From contig NZ_JABMLF010000001.1 of assembly GCF_013205055.1 (NCBI RefSeq), positions 372,001 through 436,000 on the forward strand: a stretch of 64,000 nt of DNA. Direction: 5' to 3'. The DNA is from Rathayibacter sp. VKM Ac-2856. GTDB lineage: Bacteria; Actinomycetota; Actinomycetes; Actinomycetales; Microbacteriaceae. The notes under the pieces are model-generated. The model saw nothing but the letters and a program-made list of their open reading frames with translations, had not been told where the DNA came from and ran no database searches. The position numbers and the translations under genes were made by a program. Below are positions 58,301 to 64,000 of the stretch, one piece after another; positions within the stretch are counted from its first letter, which is position 1; each line of letters opens with the position of its first letter.

Positions 58301-58354
58301 GAGAGCGGCGAAACCGAGGCGGGCGACCTCGCTCAGCGTGCGTTCGCGCGGCAT
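55340..58354 (-). CDS. glnE: Bifunctional glutamine synthetase adenylyltransferase/adenylyl-removing enzyme
   Basis: This 1004-residue enzyme has two nucleotidyltransferase domains. The N-terminal (deadenylylating) domain has VIGMGKAGASELNYVSDVDV, and the C-terminal (adenylylating) domain has VIGMGRYGGAELGFGSDADV; each keeps the DxD metal pair. It modifies the Tyr of GlnA1. ATG 58354 comes 11 bp after the glnA2 stop, so both are in one operon. The longer open frame into glnA2 is not coding. Confidence 0.95.
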   Translation of the reverse strand: MPRERTLSEVARLGFAALGETGARLAEAEELAGRSLASVVPAFASVADPDAALGALLDLLRGHRDRMDAVLADDAAITRLLLVLGASSGLADFLQRRPDELAGVLDPVRVLPGRAELKQELLDSVGAVDGVAALHEEEGWTALRVRYRRLLTRVVVHDLGQSDPVAAVDRVARTLADVAGAALEASLAVARADLIAGSGPGRFSREEVEATRFAVIGMGKAGASELNYVSDVDVIFVAEGDPERDLSNARAIDIATRLAVLLMRGTSALALEPELWEVDPNLRPEGKQGALVRTLESHITYYDRWAKSWEFQALLKARPLAGDLELGRAYVEAVAPKVWSSASRENFVESVQRMRERVTENIPPNDVHYQIKLGPGGLRDIEFTVQLLQLVHGQTDDEIHMPGTLLALGALADRGYIGRAAAEEFAQDYRALRLLEHRLQLRRLRRTHLMPRDEHELRTLARASGLARSAEELLTVWNSIKHRVRGLHERLFYRPLLSAVAALPDGGIELSTGQAEARLAAIGFVDAKGALGHIAAMTSGVSRRASIQRHLVPVMLQWFADGADPDYGLLAFRRLSDTLGGTPWFLRMLRDSSGAAKRLTTVLSGSRFVGELLDRIPESAAWLEDDEALRPRSADRLAEEVRAVLARHDTPEAVATALRGMRRREVLRTAIGGVLGLSTIEEIATSLSDIITALLGGVLAAVRRSSTGRRGSGAEFAVIGMGRYGGAELGFGSDADVMYVQRPGDADPHEAQLYAQFLVAELVRLTEDSRLPLDLDADLRPEGKNGPLVRSLDSYRAYYARWSLTWEAQALLRARGVAGDAALIADFEELADGVRYPAGISDRDIREVKRIKARVESERLPQGADPKRHLKLGRGSLSDVEWLVQLLQLQHARTIPALRTTSTLTALSVAEEAELISPPDAERLRAAWLLASRVRSAMTLFTDRTADVLPADRRQLDGVARLLEYPADSATQLEDDYLGVTRRARAVFERRFYGPVEVDAPSYR

Positions 58355-58365
58355 GGCGGGAGCGG

Positions 58366-59703
58366 TCAGAGCATCTCGAGGTTGCTGCGCAGCTCGTACG
58401 GGGTGACCTGGGCGCGGTACTCGGCCCAGTCCTTCCGCTTGTTGAGCAGCACGAAGTTGAACACCTGCTCGCCGAGCGTCTCGGCGACGAGCTCCGACTC
58501 CTCCATCAGCGAGATGGCCCGGTCGAGGCTCGCGGGAAGCGGGCTGTAGCCGAGAGCGCGGCGCTCCGCGTCGGACAGGGTCCAGACGTTGTCCTCGGCC
58601 TCCGCGGGGAGCTCGTAGCCCTCCTCGATGCCCTTCAGTCCCGCGGCCAGCAGCAGCGAGTAGGCGAGGTACGGGTTCGCGGCGGAGTCGAGCGCGCGGT
58701 ACTCGATGCGCGAGGACTGGCCCTTGTTGGGCTTGTAGAGCGGCACGCGCACGAGCGCGGAGCGGTTGTTGTGGCCCCACGACACGTAGCTCGGAGCCTC
58801 GTCCCCGCCCCAGAGGCGCTTGTACGAGTTGACGAACTGGTTCGTCACCGCGGTGATCTCCGGGGCGTGCTTGAGCAGCCCCGCGATGAACTGGCGGCCG
58901 AGCTTGGACAGCTGGTACTGCGCGCCCTGCTCGTAGAAGACATTGACGTCGCCCTCGAAGAGCGAGAGGTGCGTGTGCATGCCCGAGCCGGGGTGACCGG
59001 AGAGCGGCTTCGGCATGAAGGTCGCATAGACGCCCTGCTCGATCGCCACCTCCTTGATGACCGTGCGGAAGGTCATGATGTTGTCGGCCGTGGTGAGGGC
59101 GTCCGCGTAGCGGAGGTCGATCTCGTTCTGACCGGGGCCCGCCTCGTGGTGGCTGAACTCGACCGAGATGCCGAGGTCCTCGAGCATGCGGACCGAGCGG
59201 CGGCGGAAGTCGTGCGCCGTGCCGCCGGGGACGTTGTCGAAGTAGCCGGCGGAGTCGACGGGCTCGGGGCCCTCCGCGCCGAACGTCGACGACTTCAGCA
59301 GGTAGAACTCGATCTCGGGGTGCGTGTAGAACGTGAAGCCGCGCTCCGCCGCCTTCGCGAGCGTGCGCTTGAGCACGTTCCGCGGGTCGGCGACGGCGGG
59401 CTGGCCGTCGGGCGTGGTGATGTCGCAGAACATCCGCGCCGTCGGGTCGATCTCGCCCCGCCAGGGCAGGATCTGGAAGGTCGACGGGTCCGGGTGCGCG
59501 AGCACGTCGGCCTCGAACGAGCGGGTCAGACCCTCGATCGCGGAGCCGTCGAAGCCGAGACCCTCGGCGAACGCGCCCTCGACCTCGGCCGGCGCGATCG
59601 CGACCGACTTGAGCGTGCCGACGACGTCCGTGAACCAGAGGCGAACGAATTTGATCCCTCGCTCTTCAATGGTGCGAAGAACGAAGTCCCGTTGCTTGTC
59701 CAT
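58366..59703 (-). CDS. glnA: Glutamine synthetase GlnA2 (non-adenylylated type)
   Basis: This 445-residue GSI-alpha-like protein has [41 protein letters not shown] and [10 protein letters not shown]. The region equivalent to the adenylylation loop reads [16 protein letters not shown], without the Tyr, so GlnE should not regulate it. In other actinobacteria GlnA2-type paralogues can be glutamine synthetase or act on related amines. ATG 59703 has AGGAAGG at 7 bp; the TTG directly before it is an alternative. Confidence 0.94.
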   Translation of the reverse strand: MDKQRDFVLRTIEERGIKFVRLWFTDVVGTLKSVAIAPAEVEGAFAEGLGFDGSAIEGLTRSFEADVLAHPDPSTFQILPWRGEIDPTARMFCDITTPDGQPAVADPRNVLKRTLAKAAERGFTFYTHPEIEFYLLKSSTFGAEGPEPVDSAGYFDNVPGGTAHDFRRRSVRMLEDLGISVEFSHHEAGPGQNEIDLRYADALTTADNIMTFRTVIKEVAIEQGVYATFMPKPLSGHPGSGMHTHLSLFEGDVNVFYEQGAQYQLSKLGRQFIAGLLKHAPEITAVTNQFVNSYKRLWGGDEAPSYVSWGHNNRSALVRVPLYKPNKGQSSRIEYRALDSAANPYLAYSLLLAAGLKGIEEGYELPAEAEDNVWTLSDAERRALGYSPLPASLDRAISLMEESELVAETLGEQVFNFVLLNKRKDWAEYRAQVTPYELRSNLEML

Positions 59704-59797
59704 CAAGGCCCTTCCTGTTTCGCCTCCAGGCTAGTGGCTCCGCCCCGTGCGTGCTGGGCGCCCTGCCGTCCCCCGCGGAGGCGGGACAGGGCGCGGA

Positions 59798-59810
59798 TAG
59801 ACTCGAGCGC
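59798..59810 (+). promoter_or_regulatory. Leaderless -10 element of panB
   Basis: TAGACT at 59798-59803 is followed by 7 bp and ATG 59811, with no ribosome binding site. Confidence 0.55.
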
Positions 59811-60623
59811 ATGTCAGCGCAGCCCGTGAAACGCGTGAGAACCCGCCACTTCCAGACCGCGAAGGAGTCGGGGGTGCGGATCACCGGGCTCACCAGCTAC
59901 GACGTGCTCACGGCGCGCATCTTCGATCAGGCCGGCATCGACTTCCTGCTCGTCGGCGACTCGGCCGGGAACACCGTCCTCGGGTACGACACGACGCTGC
60001 CCGTCACCGTCGACGAGCTCATCCCGCTGGCCCGCGCCGTGGCGGGAGCCGTCGAGCGGGCTCTCGTCGTCGCCGACCTGCCCTTCGGCTCCTACGAGTC
60101 GGGAGCGGACGACGCTCTGCACACGGCCTTCCGCTTCATGAAGGAGACCCACGCGCACGCGGTCAAGCTCGAGGGCGGTGTGCGCTCCGCCGAGCAGATC
60201 CGTCGGATCGTCGAGGCCGGAATCCCGGTGATGGGCCACATCGGCTTCACGCCGCAGAGCGAGCACGGACTCGGCGGGCACATGATCCAGGGCCGCGGGG
60301 AGGGGGTCGAGCAGCTGCTCGCCGACGCCCGCGCGGTGCAGAAGGCCGGCGCGTTCGCGGTCGTCCTCGAGATGGTGCCGAGCGAGGCCGCCCGCCGCGT
60401 CACCGAAGAGCTCCGGATCCCGACCATCGGCGTCGGCGCCGGGCCGGACGTCGACGGTCAGCTGCTCGTGTGGACGGACTTCGCCGGGCTCACCACCGGC
60501 CGCGTACCGCGCTTCGTGAAGCAGTACGCGGACCTGCGCGGCACGCTCACCGGCGCGGTCACCGCGTTCCGCGAGGACGTCGAGGCCGGCGCGTACCCGG
60601 GACCCGAGCACAGCTACGAGTAG
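59811..60623 (+). CDS. panB: 3-methyl-2-oxobutanoate hydroxymethyltransferase
   Basis: This 270-residue TIM-barrel enzyme adds a hydroxymethyl group to alpha-ketoisovalerate in pantothenate synthesis. Marks are [47 protein letters not shown], and VLEMVPSE with the catalytic Glu. ATG 59811 fits the family start and a leaderless transcript; the longer frame would add 20 non-family residues. No panC or panD is adjacent. Confidence 0.95.
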   Translation: MSAQPVKRVRTRHFQTAKESGVRITGLTSYDVLTARIFDQAGIDFLLVGDSAGNTVLGYDTTLPVTVDELIPLARAVAGAVERALVVADLPFGSYESGADDALHTAFRFMKETHAHAVKLEGGVRSAEQIRRIVEAGIPVMGHIGFTPQSEHGLGGHMIQGRGEGVEQLLADARAVQKAGAFAVVLEMVPSEAARRVTEELRIPTIGVGAGPDVDGQLLVWTDFAGLTTGRVPRFVKQYADLRGTLTGAVTAFREDVEAGAYPGPEHSYE

Positions 60624-60653
60624 CGGGCGGGGCTGCTGCCGGGCGAATGCCGG

Positions 60654-60839
60654 TCAGCGGTCCTCCGCGTCCTCCTCGTCCCAGCGACGGGTGTTCTCGC
60701 GCATCTTCTCGAGCGCGTGCGACGCCTCCTCGCGGGACGAGTAGGGTCCGGCGCGGTCGACGGACGGGGACTGGAAGCCCTGCTCCACCGCACCGGACTT
60801 GAGGTTGTACCACCAGCTGTTCGCATCACCGTCAGACAT
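60654..60839 (-). CDS. Small SPOR-like/WYN-type actinobacterial protein
   Basis: This 61-residue protein contains SWWYNLKSGAVEQGFQSP and DRAGPYSSREEASHALEKM, followed by an acidic tail. It fits a conserved short actinobacterial family often annotated as a SPOR-domain protein. Function is unknown. ATG 60839 lies 6 bp after minus-strand TAGGAT, giving a leaderless start. It is divergent from ppgK with 64 bp between start codons. Confidence 0.85.
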   Translation of the reverse strand: MSDGDANSWWYNLKSGAVEQGFQSPSVDRAGPYSSREEASHALEKMRENTRRWDEEDAEDR

Positions 60840-60890
60840 GCCGCGATCCTACGCCGGGCCGGGACGCCGGTCGCTCTCCCCGCGTCTCGG

Positions 60891-60903
60891 TAGCATGGCC
60901 GGT
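60891..60903 (+). promoter_or_regulatory. Leaderless -10 element of ppgK
   Basis: TAGCAT at 60891-60896 is followed by 7 bp and ATG 60904. This favours 60904 over the in-frame ATG at 60895, which lies inside the -10. Confidence 0.6.
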
Positions 60904-61668
60904 ATGACTGCTGCTGCGACCGCGATCGGTATCGACATCGGAGGGACCGGCATCAAGGGGGCGTACGTCGACCTCGGCGAGGGCACGCTCCTCAGCGACC
61001 GGATGAAGGTCGCCACCCCCGAGGGCGGACGCCCGAAGGACATCGTCGCCACGGTGCAGCAGATCCTGGGCATGCTCCCGGACGCACCGGCCGACACCCC
61101 CGTCGGGATCTGCTTCCCCGCCGCCGTCGTGCACGGCCGCACGATGTCCGCCGCGAACGTCTCGGACGAGTGGATCGGCCTCGAGGCGGAGAAGCTGTTC
61201 GAGGACGCGATCGGCCGGAACATCTTCTTCGTGAACGACGCGGACGCCGCGGGCTACGCCGAGTCGCGCTTCGGCGCGGCGAAGGACAAGAAGGGCCTGG
61301 TCCTGATGACCACCCTCGGCACCGGCATCGGCACCGCGCAGATCTACGACGGCGTCCTCATCCCCAACGCCGAGCTCGGCCACCTCGAGATCCACGGCGG
61401 GGACTACGAGAAGAAGGCGTCCTTCGCCGCGAAGGAGCGGGACGACCTCGACTACAAGCACTGGGCCAAGCGGCTCCAGCGGTACTACTCGCACCTCGAG
61501 GCGCTCCTCTGGCCCGACCTCATCATCGTCGGCGGCGGCATCTCCAAGCACCACGAGGAGTTCCTGCCCCTGCTGGACCTCCGCACCCCCATCGTCCCCG
61601 CCGCCCTCCGCAACAACGCCGGCATCCTCGGCGCCGCGGCCCTCGCGGGCGGTGGCGTGCGCCGCTAA
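60904..61668 (+). CDS. ppgK: Polyphosphate glucokinase
   Basis: This 254-residue ROK-fold kinase phosphorylates glucose using polyphosphate or ATP. Marks are AIGIDIGGTGIKGAYVDLG, VNDADAAGYAESRFGA, TTLGTGIGTAQ, GHLEIHG, and the C-terminal IIVGGGISKHH. The length and the lack of the ROK zinc motif match actinobacterial PpgK. ATG 60904 is selected by the leaderless -10. A 37-bp inverted repeat begins 5 bp after its stop. Confidence 0.93.
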   Translation: MTAAATAIGIDIGGTGIKGAYVDLGEGTLLSDRMKVATPEGGRPKDIVATVQQILGMLPDAPADTPVGICFPAAVVHGRTMSAANVSDEWIGLEAEKLFEDAIGRNIFFVNDADAAGYAESRFGAAKDKKGLVLMTTLGTGIGTAQIYDGVLIPNAELGHLEIHGGDYEKKASFAAKERDDLDYKHWAKRLQRYYSHLEALLWPDLIIVGGGISKHHEEFLPLLDLRTPIVPAALRNNAGILGAAALAGGGVRR

Positions 61669-61673
61669 GGCGA

Positions 61674-62073
61674 TTCCGCTGCGGTCCCCGCCCGCCGCGG
61701 CGCGGTCGGCCTCGACAGGCCCCTCGATCACCACGGAGAAGCGCGGTCCCGCGCCCGCTGGTGACCATCGAGGAGCGCGCCCACCCATGCTGGTCGAGTA
61801 GCCGCGCAGCGGCGTATCGAGACCCACGCCGGATCAACGGCGGCTGCACGCCCTCGTCCGGCAGGCGCGGATCTCGATACGCCCTCTCCGAGGGCTACTC
61901 GATCAGCATAAAAGCGAGATACCCGCTGCAAGGGCTGCTCGATCAGCAGGCGCGCGAGGCGATTCGGGGAAACGCGTGCCAGCGTTTCTCCGGAGCCGGA
62001 CGCAGGACGCTCCACGGTACGCGACCACCCGCTCGAGCCGACTGCGCCGCGGCGGGCGGGGACCGCCGCGGAA
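61674..62073. repeat. Inverted repeats of 37 bp bounding a 400-bp segment
   Basis: Left arm 61674-61710 and right arm 62037-62073 are inverted copies with two mismatches in 37. The enclosed 326 bp carry REP-like units. No target-site duplication was found at the outer ends. It may be a small non-autonomous element (MITE-like) or a cruciform-forming remnant. Confidence 0.6.
61786..61948. repeat. REP-like palindromic repeats inside the inverted-repeat segment
   Basis: There is a forward unit at 61786-61827, an inverted unit at 61870-61909 and a partial inverted unit at 61915-61948. They match the repeats at 10.7 kb and 37.6 kb. Confidence 0.85.
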
Positions 62074-62098
62074 AGAGGCACCAGCCGACCCCGAGACA

Positions 62099-62127
62099 CG
62101 AAAGGCCCCGCAATGCGGGGCCTTTCG
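62099..62127 (-). terminator. Terminator after rnpB
   Basis: A perfect 13-bp stem (62099-62111 with 62115-62127) and a 3-base loop lie just past the RNase P RNA 3' end on the minus strand. Confidence 0.85.
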
Positions 62128-62130
62128 GGG

Positions 62131-62514
62131 CGAAGGGGTCGGCTGATACGCCGGGTTCTGTTCACGCCGCGCCTCTCGGCGGGCGCTGGACGGCCATCTC
62201 TCTCGGGGGCACGTCGCCGTGACCCTCCAGCGGTCTACCCGAGGACCCGACGAGCAGCCGCATCGTCCTCTGTCTGACCTTGCTCCGGGCGAGGTTTACC
62301 GAGCGGACCGGATCACTCCGGCCCCTGGTGGTCTCTTACACCACCGTTTCACCCTTACCGCGGGCCGGAGCCCGTGGCGGTCTGTTCTCTGTGGCACTGT
62401 CTCGCGGGTCGCCCCGGGTGGGTGTTGCCCACCGCCCTGCTCTGCGGAGCCCGGACGTTCCTCGGCGCCGGGGCTCTCACCCCGGCGACGCGACCGTCTT
62501 GCCGGCCCGTTCGC
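62131..62514 (-). ncRNA. rnpB: RNase P RNA, bacterial type A
   Basis: The minus strand shows the conserved RNase P core. Near the 5' end are GGCAAGACGGTCGC and GAGGAACGTCCGGGCTCC. The middle has GTAAGGGTGAAACGGTGG and GTAAACC. The 3' end is CAGAACCCGGCGTATCAG, which pairs back to the 5' part. The RNA is the catalytic part of RNase P, which matures tRNA 5' ends. A -10-like TACACT lies at 62526-62521, giving an estimated start near 62514. The 3' end is placed before the terminator hairpin; both ends are approximate. Confidence 0.93.
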
Positions 62515-62520
62515 GGACCC

Positions 62521-62526
62521 AGTGTA
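62521..62526 (-). promoter_or_regulatory. -10 element of rnpB
   Basis: TACACT on the minus strand lies about 7 bp before the estimated RNase P RNA start. Confidence 0.5.
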
Positions 62527-62535
62527 CGGGCCGGG

Positions 62536-63273
62536 TCAGGCGAGCGTCGACTCGTCGCCGCGGACGAGGATGCAGCCGCTGTCGGGGCAGAGGACGACCT
62601 GGTCGGGGGCGGTCGTGCGGATCCAGGCGAGGTCGGACTCGGTGAGGGCGACGCCGCTCCCCTCGGACACCTTGCCGCGCAGGAGGGCCGCGCCGACGCC
62701 GTAGCGGGCGCGCTGCTTCTCGTAGAGCTCGACCAGGTCCGCCGGGATCTTCTCGACGAGCGACGCGCGGTCGCGGGCGAGCGCCTCCTGCTTGCCGGCG
62801 AGCTTCTCCGCCTGGGCGTCGCGCTCCTCGGCGAGGGTGCCGAGAGCGGCGAGGACCTCGTCGCGCTCGGCCTGGGCGGCGGCGACCTCGGCCTCGATCC
62901 CTTCGATGCGCTCCATCAGGGTGAGCTCGATGTCCTCGAGGTCGCCGCGGCGCTTCACCAGCGAGGTGATCTCGCCCTCGAGCGCGGCGATGTCCTTCGC
63001 GGAGGACGCGGTCTGCAGGCGGTCGCGGTCGCGGGCGAGGCGCTTGTCGACGACCTCGACGTCCGACTCGATGCGGCCGAGCTCGGTGCGGGCGTCCTCG
63101 AGGCGGCCGGTGCGCTCGGCGAGCGTGCGGCGGGTCTGCGCGTCCTGGGCCTGCATCGCCTGGATCTTCGCGATCTGCGGCAGGGTCGCGACGGCGTGCC
63201 GGAGCTGATTGCCCCTCGTGTCGAGACTCTGCAGAGTCAGGAGCTCTCGCTGGTCGGCGGGGCTGGCAATCAC
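62536..63273 (-). CDS. Coiled-coil protein with degenerate C4 zinc ribbon
   Basis: This 245-residue protein has a long antiparallel coiled coil (about residues 35-180) followed by a short C-terminal domain related to the actinobacterial zf-RING_7/C4-type family. The conserved APDQVVLCPDSGCILVRGD tail remains, but the first Cys pair is replaced by KVSEGSGVAL, and the second pair has four residues between cysteines. Zinc binding is therefore doubtful. GTG 63273 has GAGGA at 7 bp. It follows the NIF3 gene on the same strand, the usual actinobacterial pairing. Confidence 0.9.
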   Translation of the reverse strand: MIASPADQRELLTLQSLDTRGNQLRHAVATLPQIAKIQAMQAQDAQTRRTLAERTGRLEDARTELGRIESDVEVVDKRLARDRDRLQTASSAKDIAALEGEITSLVKRRGDLEDIELTLMERIEGIEAEVAAAQAERDEVLAALGTLAEERDAQAEKLAGKQEALARDRASLVEKIPADLVELYEKQRARYGVGAALLRGKVSEGSGVALTESDLAWIRTTAPDQVVLCPDSGCILVRGDESTLA

Positions 63274-63340
63274 GTCGCGGTCCTCGTTCCCGGCACGGAG
63301 GGTGGGCGTGCCGGCTCCATTCTCGCGCGCTCCGGAGCCG

Positions 63341-64000
63341 TCAGTGGACGACCGCGAAATCCCAGGGGTCGGTCCGGGTCTCGCTGACGTCGACGACGAC
63401 GCCCGGCAGCGCGGTGCGGAGGGCCGCGGCGGCGACGTCGAGCCACAGCCACTCGCTCGCCCAGTGCGAGACGTCCAGCAGCGCCGGTCCGGTGCCGTGG
63501 CGGGCCTTCTCGCGCGCCTCGGACGCCGGGTGGTGGCGGAGATCGGCGGTGATGTAGACGTCGCTGGTGCGGACGGCGGGGCTGTCGAGAAGGGAGTCCC
63601 CGGCTCCACCGCAGAGCGAGACGCGGCGCACGGTCGCCTCGAAGTCGCCGGCGGCGCGCACTCCCCCGGCCGTGGCGGGCAGCAGATCGGCGACGGCGCG
63701 GGCCAGCCGGCCGAGCGTGACCTCCTCGGCGAGGTCGCCGACGCGGCCGAGGCCGACCGACGGATCCGCGCCGGGGACGAGCGGCGTCGTGCCGGTGAGG
63801 CCGAGCCTGGCCGCGATCACGTCGGAGACACCGTCGGAGACGATGTCCGCGTTCGTGTGCGCGGAGACGAGCGCGCAGCCGTTGCGGATCAGCTCGGCCA
63901 GCAGACGGCCCTTGTAGCCGTCCTCCGCGATCGAGGTGACCCCGCGGAGCAGGAGGGGGTGGTGGGCCAAGAGGAGCTGGTAGCCGCCGCTGACGGCCTC
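63341..64000 (-). CDS. NIF3-like dinuclear metal centre protein (partial)
   Basis: About 219 residues are visible; the N-terminus lies beyond the window. LLLAHHPLLLRGVTSI contains the metal-binding His pair, with ALVSAHTNADI next and the C-terminal VYITADLRHHPASEAREK and LLDVSHWASEWLW. The family forms hexameric rings with a two-metal site; function is uncertain (some members are called GTP cyclohydrolase type 2). The frame continues to the last base, so the TTG at 63970 is internal. Confidence 0.93.
   Translation of the reverse strand, partial: EAVSGGYQLLLAHHPLLLRGVTSIAEDGYKGRLLAELIRNGCALVSAHTNADIVSDGVSDVIAARLGLTGTTPLVPGADPSVGLGRVGDLAEEVTLGRLARAVADLLPATAGGVRAAGDFEATVRRVSLCGGAGDSLLDSPAVRTSDVYITADLRHHPASEAREKARHGTGPALLDVSHWASEWLWLDVAAAALRTALPGVVVDVSETRTDPWDFAVVH

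Larger units (their letters stand above)
61669..62130. other. 462-bp noncoding region between ppgK and rnpB
   Basis: It contains a long imperfect inverted repeat pair, three REP-like units and the rnpB terminator (62099-62127). No credible gene was found. Confidence 0.7.

Noticed and set aside
61669-62098. A degraded insertion sequence with a transposase
   Set aside because: No DDE or HUH transposase fragment could be read in any frame, only inverted repeats and REP-like units.
62219-62704. Plus-strand frames across 62.2-62.7 kb
   Set aside because: They run antisense to the RNase P RNA, whose conserved core is clear on the minus strand.

Overview
The window is high-GC actinobacterial chromosome and very probably comes from the family Microbacteriaceae. 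This rests on three things: conserved actinobacterial genes in their usual order (DUF4193, DUF3093, dut, DUF3710, DUF3159, sepH, a second type II topoisomerase pair, a principal sigma factor, glnA1-glnE-glnA2); intergenic palindromic repeats of a type I associate with that family; and many leaderless start codons. I cannot fix the genus. No tRNA, CRISPR array, prophage or complete insertion sequence was seen. RNase P RNA is present near the right end.

Layout. 1-9.5 kb: a carbohydrate operon with the end of a solute-binding protein, two ABC permeases, a GH38 alpha-mannosidase, an unrecognised protein with a sugar-enzyme-like layout, and a GH95-like fucosidase. A convergent nagA follows. Together they suggest uptake and trimming of mannose-, fucose- and GlcNAc-containing glycans such as N-glycans. 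10.7-21.3 kb: repeats, a DUF6807 protein, an SGNH hydrolase behind a nine-codon leaderless upstream ORF, an orphan PemK/MazF-like protein, the ammonium transporter amt with a GlnR-like box, zapE, a rhodanese, SufE, a RibD-like reductase, an alpha/beta hydrolase, DUF3000 and RNase D. 21.4-29.8 kb: beta-oxidation thiolase and trifunctional alpha subunit, dxs and aconitase. 29.8-35 kb: the dut/DUF block, sepH and a phosphodiesterase-like protein.

35-46 kb: topoisomerase IV-like A and B subunits, a DUF7455 zinc protein, then sigA-murT-gatD in one tight operon, an MFS transporter and a PAC2 protein. 46-53.6 kb: pepA, lpd, sucB, a membrane-anchored pseudokinase-like protein, DUF4191 and RDD proteins. 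53.7-59.7 kb: glnA1 behind a four-part GlnR-like box, glnE and glnA2, the nitrogen assimilation core that fits with amt. 59.8-64 kb: panB, a 61-residue protein, polyphosphate glucokinase, a 400-bp segment bounded by 37-bp inverted repeats, rnpB, a coiled-coil protein with a degenerate zinc ribbon, and a truncated NIF3 family gene.

The most interesting observation is the MurT-GatD pair. Both proteins are free of cysteine. The GatD-like subunit has glycine where the nucleophilic cysteine should be, and the MurT-like subunit lacks the Cys4 zinc ribbon and the acidic residues around the Trp of the DUF1727 domain. Microbacteriaceae are known for B-type peptidoglycan, in which the D-Glu alpha-carboxyl carries the cross-bridge instead of an amide. 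The pair may therefore be a repurposed ligase that attaches the bridge amino acid; this is inference.
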